A stretch of 64,000 nt of DNA, from NCBI GenBank assembly GCA_964456985.1, contig CAYWDH010000002.1, positions 1 to 64,000 on the forward strand, given 5' to 3'. This document shows positions 44,156 to 52,872 of the stretch, piece after piece; positions within the stretch are counted from its first letter, which is position 1; each line of letters begins with the position of its first letter. The DNA is from WJMT01 sp964456985. GTDB taxonomy: Bacteria; Acidobacteriota; Aminicenantia; Aminicenantales; Aminicenantaceae. Made by a program: the position numbers and the translations under genes. Below the pieces are notes generated by a model, which saw only the letters and a program-made list of their open reading frames with translations, was not told where the DNA came from and did no database searches.

Positions 44156-44881
44156 ATGGACAAAACCGCAGGAATACATCCTGTTTTGGAAATCATCAGG
44201 AACTCCCCAAAACGGATCCACAAGATCATGTTTCAGAGAGATATGAAGAAACCTCTGTTTAAAGAAATCCTTTTATTGGCAAGAGAGGAAAATATCCCGG
44301 TGATATGGGCTCCAAAAAAAAGGATGGATCTTGAAGACAGCCATCATCAGGGAGTTGTTGCCTTTGTTTCTTCAAAAGAATTCACGCCGCTTGGTTCCCT
44401 GCTGTCTTCCGCTAGGTTTCCTTTTCTTCTTATTTTAGACCGGATCGAGGATCCCCAGAACCTGGGAGCTCTGGTCCGTACAGCCGAGGGAGCCGGAGTG
44501 GACGGGATCATCCTGCCTGAAAGGCATTCAGCTGGATTGACGACAGCTGTCCATACGGTTTCAGCAGGGGCGCTGGAATATGTGAGTATAGCCAGAGTTA
44601 AAAACCTGGCCAGGACTATGGATGAGTTAAGGAAAAATGAGATCTGGTTGGTCGGAGCTGAGGAGGGAGGGAACAAATTCTGGTATGAATTCGACTATAA
44701 TGTTCCTGTAGGTATAGTCATGGGTTCTGAAGGAAAAGGCCTCAGGCGCATTATCAAGGAAAAATGTGATGAGATACTCTCAATCCCTCTTTGGGGCGAG
44801 GTCAATTCGTTGAATGTGGCCTCTGCGGCTTCTGTTTTTTTATTTGAAGTGGTCCGCCAAAGAAAAGGGAAGAAATGTTGA
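44156..44881 (+). CDS. rlmB: 23S rRNA 2'-O-methyltransferase, SpoU family (RlmB-like)
   Basis: A protein of 241 residues with the SPOUT knot fold. The N-terminal substrate-binding part opens with AGIHPVLEIIRNSPKRIHKIM. The methyltransferase part has LDRIEDPQNLGALVRTAEGAGVDGII, VGIVMGSEGKGLRR and LSIPLWGEVNSLNVASAASVFLFE, the three SpoU motifs. It probably methylates G2251 of 23S rRNA, but a tRNA target (TrmH-like) is possible. No clear ribosome site precedes the ATG. Confidence 0.88.
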   Translation: MDKTAGIHPVLEIIRNSPKRIHKIMFQRDMKKPLFKEILLLAREENIPVIWAPKKRMDLEDSHHQGVVAFVSSKEFTPLGSLLSSARFPFLLILDRIEDPQNLGALVRTAEGAGVDGIILPERHSAGLTTAVHTVSAGALEYVSIARVKNLARTMDELRKNEIWLVGAEEGGNKFWYEFDYNVPVGIVMGSEGKGLRRIIKEKCDEILSIPLWGEVNSLNVASAASVFLFEVVRQRKGKKC

Positions 44882-45002
44882 TTGACTCTTTCTTGAATAA
44901 AACATGCTTTTTCTGCGTATATCAAGATGAAAAGAGTAAGAAATGGCCACAGAAAGCGCATTGGAAAACATCCTTGTTATTCGGAAAGCCGAGGGGTTGA
45001 CT

Positions 45003-45563
45003 ATGGGTAAGGAAATGGCCTCTGAGAAAGATATTTTAAGAGCGGTCGCCAGGGGAAACAAGCAGGCTTATCAAAAAATCGTCACTCGATACAAAAGCAT
45101 GGCTTATTACGTAGCGCTGAGTTTTGTCAGAAATGTTCAGGATGCTCTGGATATTTCTCAGGATGCATTCATCCGTGCTTTTCGCAAGATAAAAAAATTT
45201 GATCAGAGCAGAGCCTTTTACCCCTGGTTTTACATTATATTGAAGAACCTGTGCCTGGACCATCTGAGAAAACAGCGCAGGATGAGTGAGATCCCCATAG
45301 AAAAGATCAAGATGTTTGAAGATGAAAGCAGAAATCTGGAAGTAAGGGAGGCTCTCTGGAAAGGGATTGAGATGCTTCCTCTGGTGCAGCGGGAGGTCAT
45401 CATTCTGAAATATTTCCATCAGTATTCTTATCAGGAGATTGCAGAGATCATACAAAAGCCCATGGGGACGGTCATGTCTTCTCTTTACTATGCCAAAAAA
45501 AAATTAAGGGAAATTTTAACTCCTTATCTGGGACGCGACAGCCGTAATGAAATGGAGAAATAA
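45003..45563 (+). CDS. ECF-type RNA polymerase sigma factor
   Basis: A sigma70-family group 4 factor of 186 residues. Region 2 contains DALDISQDAFIRAFRKIKKFDQSRAFYPWFYIILKNLCLDHLRKQRR; region 4 contains LPLVQREVIILKYFHQYSYQEIAEIIQKPMGTVMSSLYYAKKKLRE. ATG 45003 is favoured because GAGGGG lies six bases before it; an in-frame ATG at 44943 would add 20 residues with a poor site. The next gene, starting right after its stop, encodes a probable anti-sigma factor. Confidence 0.92.
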   Translation: MGKEMASEKDILRAVARGNKQAYQKIVTRYKSMAYYVALSFVRNVQDALDISQDAFIRAFRKIKKFDQSRAFYPWFYIILKNLCLDHLRKQRRMSEIPIEKIKMFEDESRNLEVREALWKGIEMLPLVQREVIILKYFHQYSYQEIAEIIQKPMGTVMSSLYYAKKKLREILTPYLGRDSRNEMEK

Positions 45564-46010
45564 ATGAGACATGATAAGATAAAAAAAATGGTCTACCTCT
45601 ATCATGACGGTGAACTGGATGAAAAGGATAAGAAGGCTGTGGAGCAGCATATAGAGGAGTGTCAGGAATGCAGGAAGGAGTTTGAAGATATGAAGGAATT
45701 GGAGGATGTTATGGAAAAAGTAGAATTAAAACAGCCACCCAAGGAAGCATGGGAGAAATATGAATCATCAGTTTATAACCGTCTGGAAAGAAACATCGGA
45801 TGGATATTCCTTTCCATCGGCGCTATGATCCTTCTTTTTTTTGGCGGTTATAAGTTGGTGGAAGGCATTATCAAGGATCCCGGTTTTCCGCTGATATTGA
45901 AGATAGGGATTCTGGCGGCCCTCATAGGGATCGTGATTCTGATCGTGTCTTTGGGGAGAGAACAGCTTTTCTCTTACAAAAAAGAAAGGTATAAGGAGAT
46001 TAAAAAATGA
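45564..46010 (+). CDS. Anti-sigma factor with zinc-finger (zf-HC2) domain
   Basis: A protein of 148 residues. The N-terminus has HIEECQECRKEF, the His-x3-Cys-x2-Cys pattern of ZAS anti-sigma factors. Residues about 72-92 and 106-128 are hydrophobic, so it is probably membrane-anchored with the zinc domain in the cytoplasm. It begins directly after the sigma-factor stop and overlaps the YbjQ-like gene by four bases. It is inferred to hold the adjacent sigma factor inactive until an envelope signal arrives. Confidence 0.85.
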   Translation: MRHDKIKKMVYLYHDGELDEKDKKAVEQHIEECQECRKEFEDMKELEDVMEKVELKQPPKEAWEKYESSVYNRLERNIGWIFLSIGAMILLFFGGYKLVEGIIKDPGFPLILKIGILAALIGIVILIVSLGREQLFSYKKERYKEIKK

Positions 46011-46321
46011 TTTTAGTTAACACAGATGAAGTCCATGGAAAAAGAATCACAAAAGTTTACGGCCTGGTCAAGGGAAATACCATAAGGGCGCGACATATAG
46101 GCCGTGATATTAAAGCTGCTTTAAGGAATCTAGTGGGAGGAGAGATAAAGGACTATACGAAGATGATGGCGGAATCAAGAGAGCAGGCACTGGACAGATT
46201 GGTAGAAGATGCCGAACAATTAGGTGCCAACGCAGTTGTAAACGTCCGATTTACGACTTCGATGATTATGCAGAGTGCTTCTGAAATCTTGGCTTATGGT
46301 ACGGCTGTTGACGTCGAGTAG
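46007..46321 (+). CDS. YbjQ/UPF0145-family protein
   Basis: A protein of 104 residues. VYGLVKGNTIRARHIGRDIKAALRNLVGGEIKDYTKMMAESREQALDRLVEDAEQLGANAVVNVRFTTS is a complete YbjQ domain; only the start and LGANAV block are strictly diagnostic. The family forms pentamers and its role is unclear; some members are called heavy-metal-binding. It overlaps the anti-sigma gene (ATGA), so it may take part in the stress response this locus controls. Confidence 0.85.
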   Translation: MILVNTDEVHGKRITKVYGLVKGNTIRARHIGRDIKAALRNLVGGEIKDYTKMMAESREQALDRLVEDAEQLGANAVVNVRFTTSMIMQSASEILAYGTAVDVE

Positions 46322-46336
46322 GAGAAGTAAAATCCG

Positions 46337-46999
46337 ATGTCTGTAAAGCTGGTCCTTATCCTGATTTTGATTGTGATTTTGTCCCTTTTATTATTTGTTT
46401 CTCTAGGGATTTGCCGGGATGTGGATGAGAGTGGAAGCTACTCCATATATTTTATGGATGAAAAAGTCGGTTATGAAGAATTTGTATGGAGAGCTGTATC
46501 AGATGGATATGAATTAGAAGTGACGGGTCAAATAACCAAACCAGTTTCCATGCATATAGAGCATCTTGTTATCCAATTAACTGAAGAGTTTATTCCCCTC
46601 TATTATGAATTCAAAGGCTCAATAAGCGGTTCCGAGCAGTCTGTATCCAGCACCATTTCTGATGGATCTGTAGTAAACAGGATCCGGGCCGCAGGTCAGG
46701 AAAGAGAAAGCACCAAACAAATAAGGAGAGACGCATTTCTACTTCCGAATCCGGTGTTCTCTCCTTATATGGTCATAACAAAAAAATACAGATGCTCTTT
46801 GCAAGAAGAGAAGACAGGACTTTATGCATACATCATTCCGCAGGCTGAGACTACCTTTGTTCTTTCGCCAGGCGAAGAGGATGTGTGCCTGCTTTTAATG
46901 GAGATCGGAGCCACTGTGATAGAGTTAGAGACAGACAAAGGAGGAACCCTCAAAAGCCTGCATAATCCATCTCAAAATATTAGGGTTGTCCTGGACTAA
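46337..46999 (+). CDS. Exported protein of unknown function
   Basis: A protein of 220 residues. Residues 3-26 form one hydrophobic signal or anchor. The rest is beta-rich (SYSIYFMDEKVGYEEFVWRAV, HLVIQLTEEFIPLYYEFKGSIS) and resembles DUF3108-like periplasmic proteins, but I cannot assign it firmly. It starts 15 bases after the YbjQ-like gene with an AGGAG site, so it is the fourth gene of the sigma/anti-sigma operon. Confidence 0.55.
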   Translation: MSVKLVLILILIVILSLLLFVSLGICRDVDESGSYSIYFMDEKVGYEEFVWRAVSDGYELEVTGQITKPVSMHIEHLVIQLTEEFIPLYYEFKGSISGSEQSVSSTISDGSVVNRIRAAGQERESTKQIRRDAFLLPNPVFSPYMVITKKYRCSLQEEKTGLYAYIIPQAETTFVLSPGEEDVCLLLMEIGATVIELETDKGGTLKSLHNPSQNIRVVLD

Positions 47000-47039
47000 T
47001 ATGTCGGGTTCAGTGTGCTCTTTAACCTGGATTATTCAT

Positions 47040-47068
47040 TTGATAAATACAGCTAACTTTTCTACAAT
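47040..47068 (+). promoter_or_regulatory. Candidate promoter of the 47.1-kb gene
   Basis: TTGATA (47040-47045), a 17-base spacer and TACAAT (47063-47068), 19 bases before the start codon. Confidence 0.55.
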
Positions 47069-47087
47069 GATTTAAGAGGAGGTTTTT

Positions 47088-48527
47088 ATGAAAAAGAGGA
47101 TGATTTTTGTATTTGTGCTGTTTGTTTTACTAGGGATGAGTTTTTTTTGTGCACAAAAAGCATCTGAACTAAGTAAAGCCGATGTGGTCGCACTTCTTGA
47201 AAATATGAGTCAGTCTCCCCTAGAGATTGAGATAAAGGTTGAAGAATCAGGAATAAATATTGAACGAGGAAAAAGAAGGTCTCAATATTTTATAACTCTC
47301 ATAAATCCTGAAGTTAGTTTCAGTACAGCTGTTTACAAACATCTGGATATGGAGGTCCCAGAATTCAAGGTTCCTGTAAATATGGGAAATATGGTGATGG
47401 CCTATACTCCTTCTAAAAAAGATCTTACACTAAAATCCGTAGAGAAAATGAAATGCACCCTGGAGCTGTCAGAGCTGTTACCCGATAATAAGGTTGCGGA
47501 AACCGGAACGGATAACGAACAACCTGAGTTCACTTTTAATTACAGTCTGGAAAGCGCCGAACTGGAAGAATGTGACCTCAGCTCCCTGATTGATGCCAGA
47601 GAAAAGAGCTTTGAGGATGTTTTGACCGGGTTTATTTCATCAAACAAAAACATGAAAGTGAGCGCTGATGGATTTGCAGCCAGGTTCGTGGTTAAAGAAG
47701 AGCAGGAGAAAACCATGGATGTTTCGATAAAAGAAATAGAAAGCTCTTCCCAGTTTGAACCGGAAATAGCTAAAGCCTTTATCCAGAAACAAGATTCCGC
47801 AGAGATCCTCTCCGGTGTTCTTGAGAAAGAAACGCCATTGGTCGATGTGAATGCATCTTTTAATGGGATGGATTTTGTACTGAATTTTCCGGAAAAAGAA
47901 ATACAGGCTGGATATGAAGAGGCCGGATTTTCCTATTCCTTGAAACCGTCGAAACAAGGCGGTGCCTTTGATTTTCAGGTTGGGTGGGACTTGAAGGGCG
48001 TCCGTACAGAGGGAATACCTGAACCGTATAATGTTCTGACCAAGTTGAATGAGATGGGATTCAAATTTTCTATCGAGAATCTGTCGCCGGGATTTATCGG
48101 GGCCTACTTTGATTTGGTTAAAAAAGCACAGTCAATGAGCGCAGCTGAAGATACGGGAGCTCATCCGAATGTTATGACAGAAGGCTTTGACTTTATAAAC
48201 AGGTTTATTGAGTCCAAACCTGTTATCAAGGTGTCCCTTTCGCCTTTAGACCACTTTTTAGGAAACATAGAAGCACAGGGAGAGTTTCAGTTTATCCGAA
48301 TGGGGCCTCCTATAGGAAAAGCAGAAGCTAAAATATTGGATATCAACAAGATGGAACAAAATATCAAACAGAGTTTTCCTCCTGAGAAAGCAGAGGCTCT
48401 CATGAAATGGATCAAACAGATGTTTGTTGTTGATGACAGCGGCCAGGCAGTGATGGTCTTTGAGCTCAAGGAGGATGATACTGATCATTTCTATTTAAAC
48501 GGGGAGAAGCACGTTTACAGACAGTAA
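47088..48527 (+). CDS. Exported protein of unknown function
   Basis: A protein of 479 residues with an N-terminal signal (FVFVLFVLLGMSFFCAQ). A lipobox is doubtful, since SFFC does not fit the usual pattern. The mature part is acidic and beta-rich, with repeated weak motifs (for example FEDVLTGFISSNKNMKVSADGF and INRFIESKPVIKVSLSPL). I recognise no family. GAGGAGG precedes the start. It has its own promoter, so it may not belong to the ECF operon upstream. Confidence 0.55.
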   Translation: MKKRMIFVFVLFVLLGMSFFCAQKASELSKADVVALLENMSQSPLEIEIKVEESGINIERGKRRSQYFITLINPEVSFSTAVYKHLDMEVPEFKVPVNMGNMVMAYTPSKKDLTLKSVEKMKCTLELSELLPDNKVAETGTDNEQPEFTFNYSLESAELEECDLSSLIDAREKSFEDVLTGFISSNKNMKVSADGFAARFVVKEEQEKTMDVSIKEIESSSQFEPEIAKAFIQKQDSAEILSGVLEKETPLVDVNASFNGMDFVLNFPEKEIQAGYEEAGFSYSLKPSKQGGAFDFQVGWDLKGVRTEGIPEPYNVLTKLNEMGFKFSIENLSPGFIGAYFDLVKKAQSMSAAEDTGAHPNVMTEGFDFINRFIESKPVIKVSLSPLDHFLGNIEAQGEFQFIRMGPPIGKAEAKILDINKMEQNIKQSFPPEKAEALMKWIKQMFVVDDSGQAVMVFELKEDDTDHFYLNGEKHVYRQ

Positions 48528-48596
48528 AAGTCAGGGGATAATTAAAACAGAGTAAAGTCTAGCTTTTTCAAGAATCCCTGTTGATTTCCTCTCCTC

Positions 48597-48625
48597 TTGC
48601 GGGGAATGCTGGTTTAGGCTATATT
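48597..48625 (+). promoter_or_regulatory. Candidate promoter of the WxxGRW lipoprotein
   Basis: TTGCGG (48597-48602), 17 bases and TATATT (48620-48625), 26 bases before the start codon. Confidence 0.45.
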
Positions 48626-48651
48626 ATGAGAAGAAAAAAGGAGATATGAGC

Positions 48652-49767
48652 ATGAAAAAAGCAATATACATAATGTTCTTTGTTCTTTTATTGGCCGCAG
48701 CATGCATTGTTTATGTCCCTTCTGACCTGAGTGATGAACCTTACTATGATCGATACGAAAGCGATTGGGACATGAGCCAGGTTTACGACTATCTCTCTCC
48801 CCACGGCTACTGGGTGCAGCGCGCTCCTTACGGATATGTCTGGGTGCCTACCTCGATCAGGTATAACTGGCGCCCCTATACGTACGGACGGTGGGTTTGG
48901 ACGGATTACGGTTGGATGTGGATCTCAAGTTACCAGTGGGGATGGGTTCCCTTTCACTTCGGACGCTGGGGATATGATGTGCATCTGGGTTGGTACTGGG
49001 TTCCGGGAGATATTTGGGCCCCTGCCTGGGTGTCATGGAGATACAGCAACCTTTATATCGGTTGGGCTCCCCTTCCCCCAGATGCCCCCTTTATGCCGGG
49101 AACAGGTGTGGTGTTTCAGGGAGGCGGGATCCCTTACAACACTTGGATTTTCATACAGGTCAACTACTTCACGCATTACAACATCCATTCCTATGTTCTT
49201 CCCTTTGAAAGAAACCCGACCATCATCAACATGACGGTTCAAAAAACGTCTCTCCGGATGCACAATGATCATGTATATAATGAGGGACTTAACGCTGGAT
49301 TTGTGGAAAACATAACCAGAACACCTATTCGAAAGTATGAGCTGCAGCCAAAAGGTACGGCTGGACCGACCAGAATCGAGCACGGCCGGGTGACGGCCTT
49401 TAATGCGAAGTTTATTGAACGCAAAACAGCACAGCCGGACAAAGTTTTGAGTGAGAGGGAAGCCGAAGACCGCGTACAGAAGCGGATAACCACCAGATTG
49501 CAGGATTTAAAAGAATCTGATATCGAGAGACGTCACCGGGAAGAGATGAAGCAGATCGAGGCAACACAGCAGAAGGAAGTGGTTGAGATAAGAAAGGACA
49601 TGCAGAAGGAGACGTCCAAAGCCCACAGCCAAACAGAAAAAGCCCGGGTTACCAAAGAGTATGAAGCAAAAATAAAGAAACTCAAGGAAAAACACACCAC
49701 TGAGAAAAGAAAAGTCACAGAGCGGCACAAGACCGAGACGCAAAAAGTCAAAAAGAAAAAGAGATAA
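48652..49767 (+). CDS. DUF6600-like tryptophan-rich lipoprotein
   Basis: A protein of 371 residues. The signal ends in LLAAAC, a lipobox. Residues about 35-165 contain repeated aromatic motifs: GYWVQRAPYGYVWVP, WRPYTYGRWVWTDYGWMW, WGWVPFHFGRWGYD and LGWYWVPGDIWAPAWVSWR, the WxxGRW pattern of DUF6600. The C-terminal 110 residues are a charged coiled coil (EVVEIRKDMQKE, KIKKLKEKHTTEKRKV). ATG 48652 has a GGAG site eight bases ahead; ATG 48646 lies too close. Function is unknown; it probably faces the periplasm. Confidence 0.78.
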   Translation: MKKAIYIMFFVLLLAAACIVYVPSDLSDEPYYDRYESDWDMSQVYDYLSPHGYWVQRAPYGYVWVPTSIRYNWRPYTYGRWVWTDYGWMWISSYQWGWVPFHFGRWGYDVHLGWYWVPGDIWAPAWVSWRYSNLYIGWAPLPPDAPFMPGTGVVFQGGGIPYNTWIFIQVNYFTHYNIHSYVLPFERNPTIINMTVQKTSLRMHNDHVYNEGLNAGFVENITRTPIRKYELQPKGTAGPTRIEHGRVTAFNAKFIERKTAQPDKVLSEREAEDRVQKRITTRLQDLKESDIERRHREEMKQIEATQQKEVVEIRKDMQKETSKAHSQTEKARVTKEYEAKIKKLKEKHTTEKRKVTERHKTETQKVKKKKR

Positions 49768-49773
49768 AAGTAA

Positions 49774-52410
49774 TTATTCGTATCTCAGGCTTTTTACAGG
49801 GTTTCCTGAAGCGGTTTTTAAAGCCTGGTAACTCACTGTCAGCACAGAGAAGAACAGGGCAAATGAAGCTGAGATGACAAATGTCCAGATGTTTATATGG
49901 ATGCGAAAGGAAAAGCTTTCCAGCCATTTGTTCATAGCAAAGTAAGCCAAGGGCCAGGCCACAATATTGGCAATGAACACACTGCGGATGAAATCTCCCG
50001 TCAGTAAAAAAGCAATATTGGGGACAGAGGCTCCAAGGACTTTCCGGATGCCCATTTCTTTGGTCCGGACTTCAGCTGAGTAGATGCTGAGTCCGAACAG
50101 ACCCAGACAGGCAACCATGAGAGCAATTATGGAAAAAACCCTGAAGAGATCAAAACTCCGGGTTTCGTTTTCGTAGTTCCGGTCAAACACGTCATCCACG
50201 AATCGATATTGGAAAAGATACTCCGGAGCGATTTCTTTGAATGTTTTTCTTAAAAAATCAAGCACTTGTTTGGATGTTCCTTTTTGAAATTTTACCAGAA
50301 TATAACCTGTCCAGGAGGGTGTGTATTCCAGGACTAGAGGTTCTATAGGGCTGTGGAGAGAGGCAAAATGAAAGTCTTTAATGACCCCAACAATAGGGGC
50401 TTCACCACCATGAACATCAGAGCGGCATTCCACCCCCAAAGGTTGTTCCAGATCCAAAGCTGCCTGGGTGGTTTCGCTGATGATGTATGCATAGCCCTGG
50501 TTACTGGCTTTATGAAAGTTGCGGCCTTTGACCAGCTCGAGGCCGGCTGTTTCAATGAAATCTTCATCCACTCGAAGGAACCTCATCATGGGCAGGGAGG
50601 TTTTGTCCTGGATGTAGGAGGGAGTGAGACGCTCGTTGCTGAAGGGAATCCCGGGAAGGGAGGAGACTAAAGAGGCATGACTGATACTTGAATGGCGGAG
50701 TATTTCAGCTTTGAGCGCATCGGTGTTTTGGATCATTTTTGTTCTTAGATCTCCGTACAAGGGAAGCGCGATTAGCCTGTCTTTATCGAAACCCAGGTCT
50801 TTATGGTGGAAAAAAGACAGCTGCCGGTACATGGTGATAGTGCTGAAGATCATAAAAATAGAGATCACGAATTGAAAAATGACCAACCCTTTTCTAAGAC
50901 GCACCCCAGAAGATAGAGGGGACCGTGTGTTTTTTATGATATCCATAGCCTGGAACCGCGAAACGAAAACGGCCGGATAAATCCCGGCTAACAGGCTGAG
51001 AACGACGATAAGAATAAGTATAAAAAGTATATTCCCTGTGGTCATGACATCCCGGAAAACAAGGGTTTTTCCTGTCAATTGGTTGTAAAAGGGAAGAGAT
51101 AGCCCTAAAAGAACCAGAGTAAGGAATGAAGAGAGAAAGGTAATGACCAAAGATTCTCCCAGATATTGTTTGATCAACTGGGATTTGTGTGCGCCTATGA
51201 CTTTTCGAACACCGATCTCCTTCGTTCTTTTAAATGACTGGGCTGTGGAAAGATTGATGTAGTTCACTCCTGCGATGAGAAGGATCAGGATGACAGCCCC
51301 AGAGAAAACATACACATAGGTGATATCGCTGTTGGCGCTGAGCTCTCCCTCTAATTTGGAATGGAGATGGATCTTGCTTATGGGCTGAAGCTTCAGCTGT
51401 TCCTCTACCCCCGGTCTGTCCGCTAGAAAGGATTTCATGAATGGGGGTGACTTGGCATCAAAGCTCTCTGTTTTTTGATGGGAAGCAAGAAGCACATAGG
51501 TGTACACAGCTTTCCAGGTTGGGATCTCGAGGATCACCTTATTTCCCCCCAAATAGGCCGCGAATGTGGTCATGGAAACCAGGTAATCGATGTGCAGGTG
51601 CGTGTTGCGGGGAAAGTCTTGAATAACTCCTGTAACCTGAAGAGGCTGGTTTTGGTTTTCATTGACCAGTGTTTTTCCTATTGGATCAGTAGTGCCAAAG
51701 TATTTTTGTGCCAGTTTTTCAGTCAAAACAATATTATAAGGATCGTTTAAAGATGTTTTGGGATTACCTTGGATAAATTCCAGATCAAATACGGATACCA
51801 CTGCGGGATCGGCCAAGAATCCTCTTTGTTCCTTAAAACGCTTGGTGCTTCCTTCAGGAGGAGTATAACTGAGGATCTCCTGACCCAGATTCCTGAGCCG
51901 CACCGCTTCCTCAATTTCCGGGAATGAATCCTGAAGCCTAGGGCCCAGTGGTGGTGCTGATCGTGCCCAATGTCTAAAAGTGGGGCCATATTGACTGTTC
52001 ACCTGGATCCTGTAGATGCGGTCCCATTTAGGGAAACATTTTTCATAGCTCAACTCATCTTTGACATGGAAAAGGATCAGCAAGATGCAGGTCAGGCTTA
52101 CAGCTAATCCTATGATATTGAGAGCACTGAATAATTTTTGTTTTCGGATAACCCTGAATGCGGTTTTGAGATAATTGCTGATCATCATTCCCCTCCAGTA
52201 TAAAGAGTCCCAGATAAATCCGGGCAAGGATTTAGAAAGCATAGCCCAAAGTCTCAGATGAGATTTTGACTTCCCATCAAGTTTGACTTGCTCCTTATAA
52301 AATTCTTCAAAATCTCCCGCGGCCTGGTCATAATCCGGTTCGCTGAGAAAAAGCCATAGGAGTACTTTTATAAGCCGGGGAAGATTTTTCTTTTGTTTTC
52401 TTGGAGTCAT
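49774..52410 (-). CDS. MacB/FtsX-type ABC transporter permease
   Basis: A membrane protein of 878 residues. Residues 1-80 form a soluble prefix typical of PadR-linked permeases (LPRLIKVLLWLFLSEPDYDQAAGDFEEFYKE). Two MacB-like periplasmic domains and two FtsX permease units follow (first near LFSALNIIGLAVSLTCILLILF and KEIGVRKVIGAHKSQLIKQYLGESL; second near KEMGIRKVLGASVPNIAFLLTGDF). Eight transmembrane helices are expected. No ATPase gene lies beside it, so the partner is elsewhere or shared. It follows the PadR gene by three bases. Confidence 0.9.
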   Translation of the reverse strand: MTPRKQKKNLPRLIKVLLWLFLSEPDYDQAAGDFEEFYKEQVKLDGKSKSHLRLWAMLSKSLPGFIWDSLYWRGMMISNYLKTAFRVIRKQKLFSALNIIGLAVSLTCILLILFHVKDELSYEKCFPKWDRIYRIQVNSQYGPTFRHWARSAPPLGPRLQDSFPEIEEAVRLRNLGQEILSYTPPEGSTKRFKEQRGFLADPAVVSVFDLEFIQGNPKTSLNDPYNIVLTEKLAQKYFGTTDPIGKTLVNENQNQPLQVTGVIQDFPRNTHLHIDYLVSMTTFAAYLGGNKVILEIPTWKAVYTYVLLASHQKTESFDAKSPPFMKSFLADRPGVEEQLKLQPISKIHLHSKLEGELSANSDITYVYVFSGAVILILLIAGVNYINLSTAQSFKRTKEIGVRKVIGAHKSQLIKQYLGESLVITFLSSFLTLVLLGLSLPFYNQLTGKTLVFRDVMTTGNILFILILIVVLSLLAGIYPAVFVSRFQAMDIIKNTRSPLSSGVRLRKGLVIFQFVISIFMIFSTITMYRQLSFFHHKDLGFDKDRLIALPLYGDLRTKMIQNTDALKAEILRHSSISHASLVSSLPGIPFSNERLTPSYIQDKTSLPMMRFLRVDEDFIETAGLELVKGRNFHKASNQGYAYIISETTQAALDLEQPLGVECRSDVHGGEAPIVGVIKDFHFASLHSPIEPLVLEYTPSWTGYILVKFQKGTSKQVLDFLRKTFKEIAPEYLFQYRFVDDVFDRNYENETRSFDLFRVFSIIALMVACLGLFGLSIYSAEVRTKEMGIRKVLGASVPNIAFLLTGDFIRSVFIANIVAWPLAYFAMNKWLESFSFRIHINIWTFVISASFALFFSVLTVSYQALKTASGNPVKSLRYE

Positions 52411-52413
52411 GTC

Positions 52414-52734
52414 TCAATCAAAGGTGTTCAGGCATTCTTTAGTCCATACGGATTTGTAGATCTTTCTTATTTCCCGGAGCGCTTTTTTTCCATCTGCAGT
52501 CAGAGTATACAGGTATTTGGTGCGGCCTCCCCTTTCAGCATAGGGCCGGCTGCTTTTCTTTTCTACATAATTTTTATGGGTGAGTTTTTTCAAGGGTTTG
52601 TAGATAGCGCCGAATGACCAGAAATGACCAGTGTCTTTGGATACCTGCTTGCGGATGGTCACTCCGTAGGCATTGTCTCCCAGCTTCCATATGGCGAGGA
52701 GAACGATCTCTTCAGACCGGGATAAAAGAATCAT
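52414..52734 (-). CDS. PadR-family transcriptional regulator
   Basis: A winged-helix repressor of 106 residues. LLSRSEEIVLLAIWKLGDNAYGVTIRKQVSKDTGHFWSFGAIYKPLKKLTHKNYV is the PadR DNA-binding domain with the SFGAIYKPL recognition area, followed by a short dimer helix. AAAGGAG lies eight bases before the ATG. It is immediately upstream of the MacB/FtsX-type permease, which it most likely controls. A decayed relative is at 61099-61242. Confidence 0.93.
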   Translation of the reverse strand: MILLSRSEEIVLLAIWKLGDNAYGVTIRKQVSKDTGHFWSFGAIYKPLKKLTHKNYVEKKSSRPYAERGGRTKYLYTLTADGKKALREIRKIYKSVWTKECLNTFD

Positions 52735-52872
52735 TTCAAAGGCTCCTTTGTTGTTTGTATGAAAAACGGATACATATCATAACACATATAAAACGAAAAA
52801 GAAGCAAAAAAGGTTTACTTTTATTTTAGAAATTGAATATCCCGGTTTTTTTTAATACTATTGGAGTTGGAA

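Noticed and set aside
48527..48600. CAGGGGAT / ATCCCTG as a terminator stem after the 479-residue protein gene
   Set aside because: The arms are imperfect and 30 or more bases apart, and no T-run follows.
52833..52861. TTGAAT / TACTAT as a promoter of the M48-like gene
   Set aside because: The -10 box is only 12 bases from the start codon, too close for a leader with a ribosome site.
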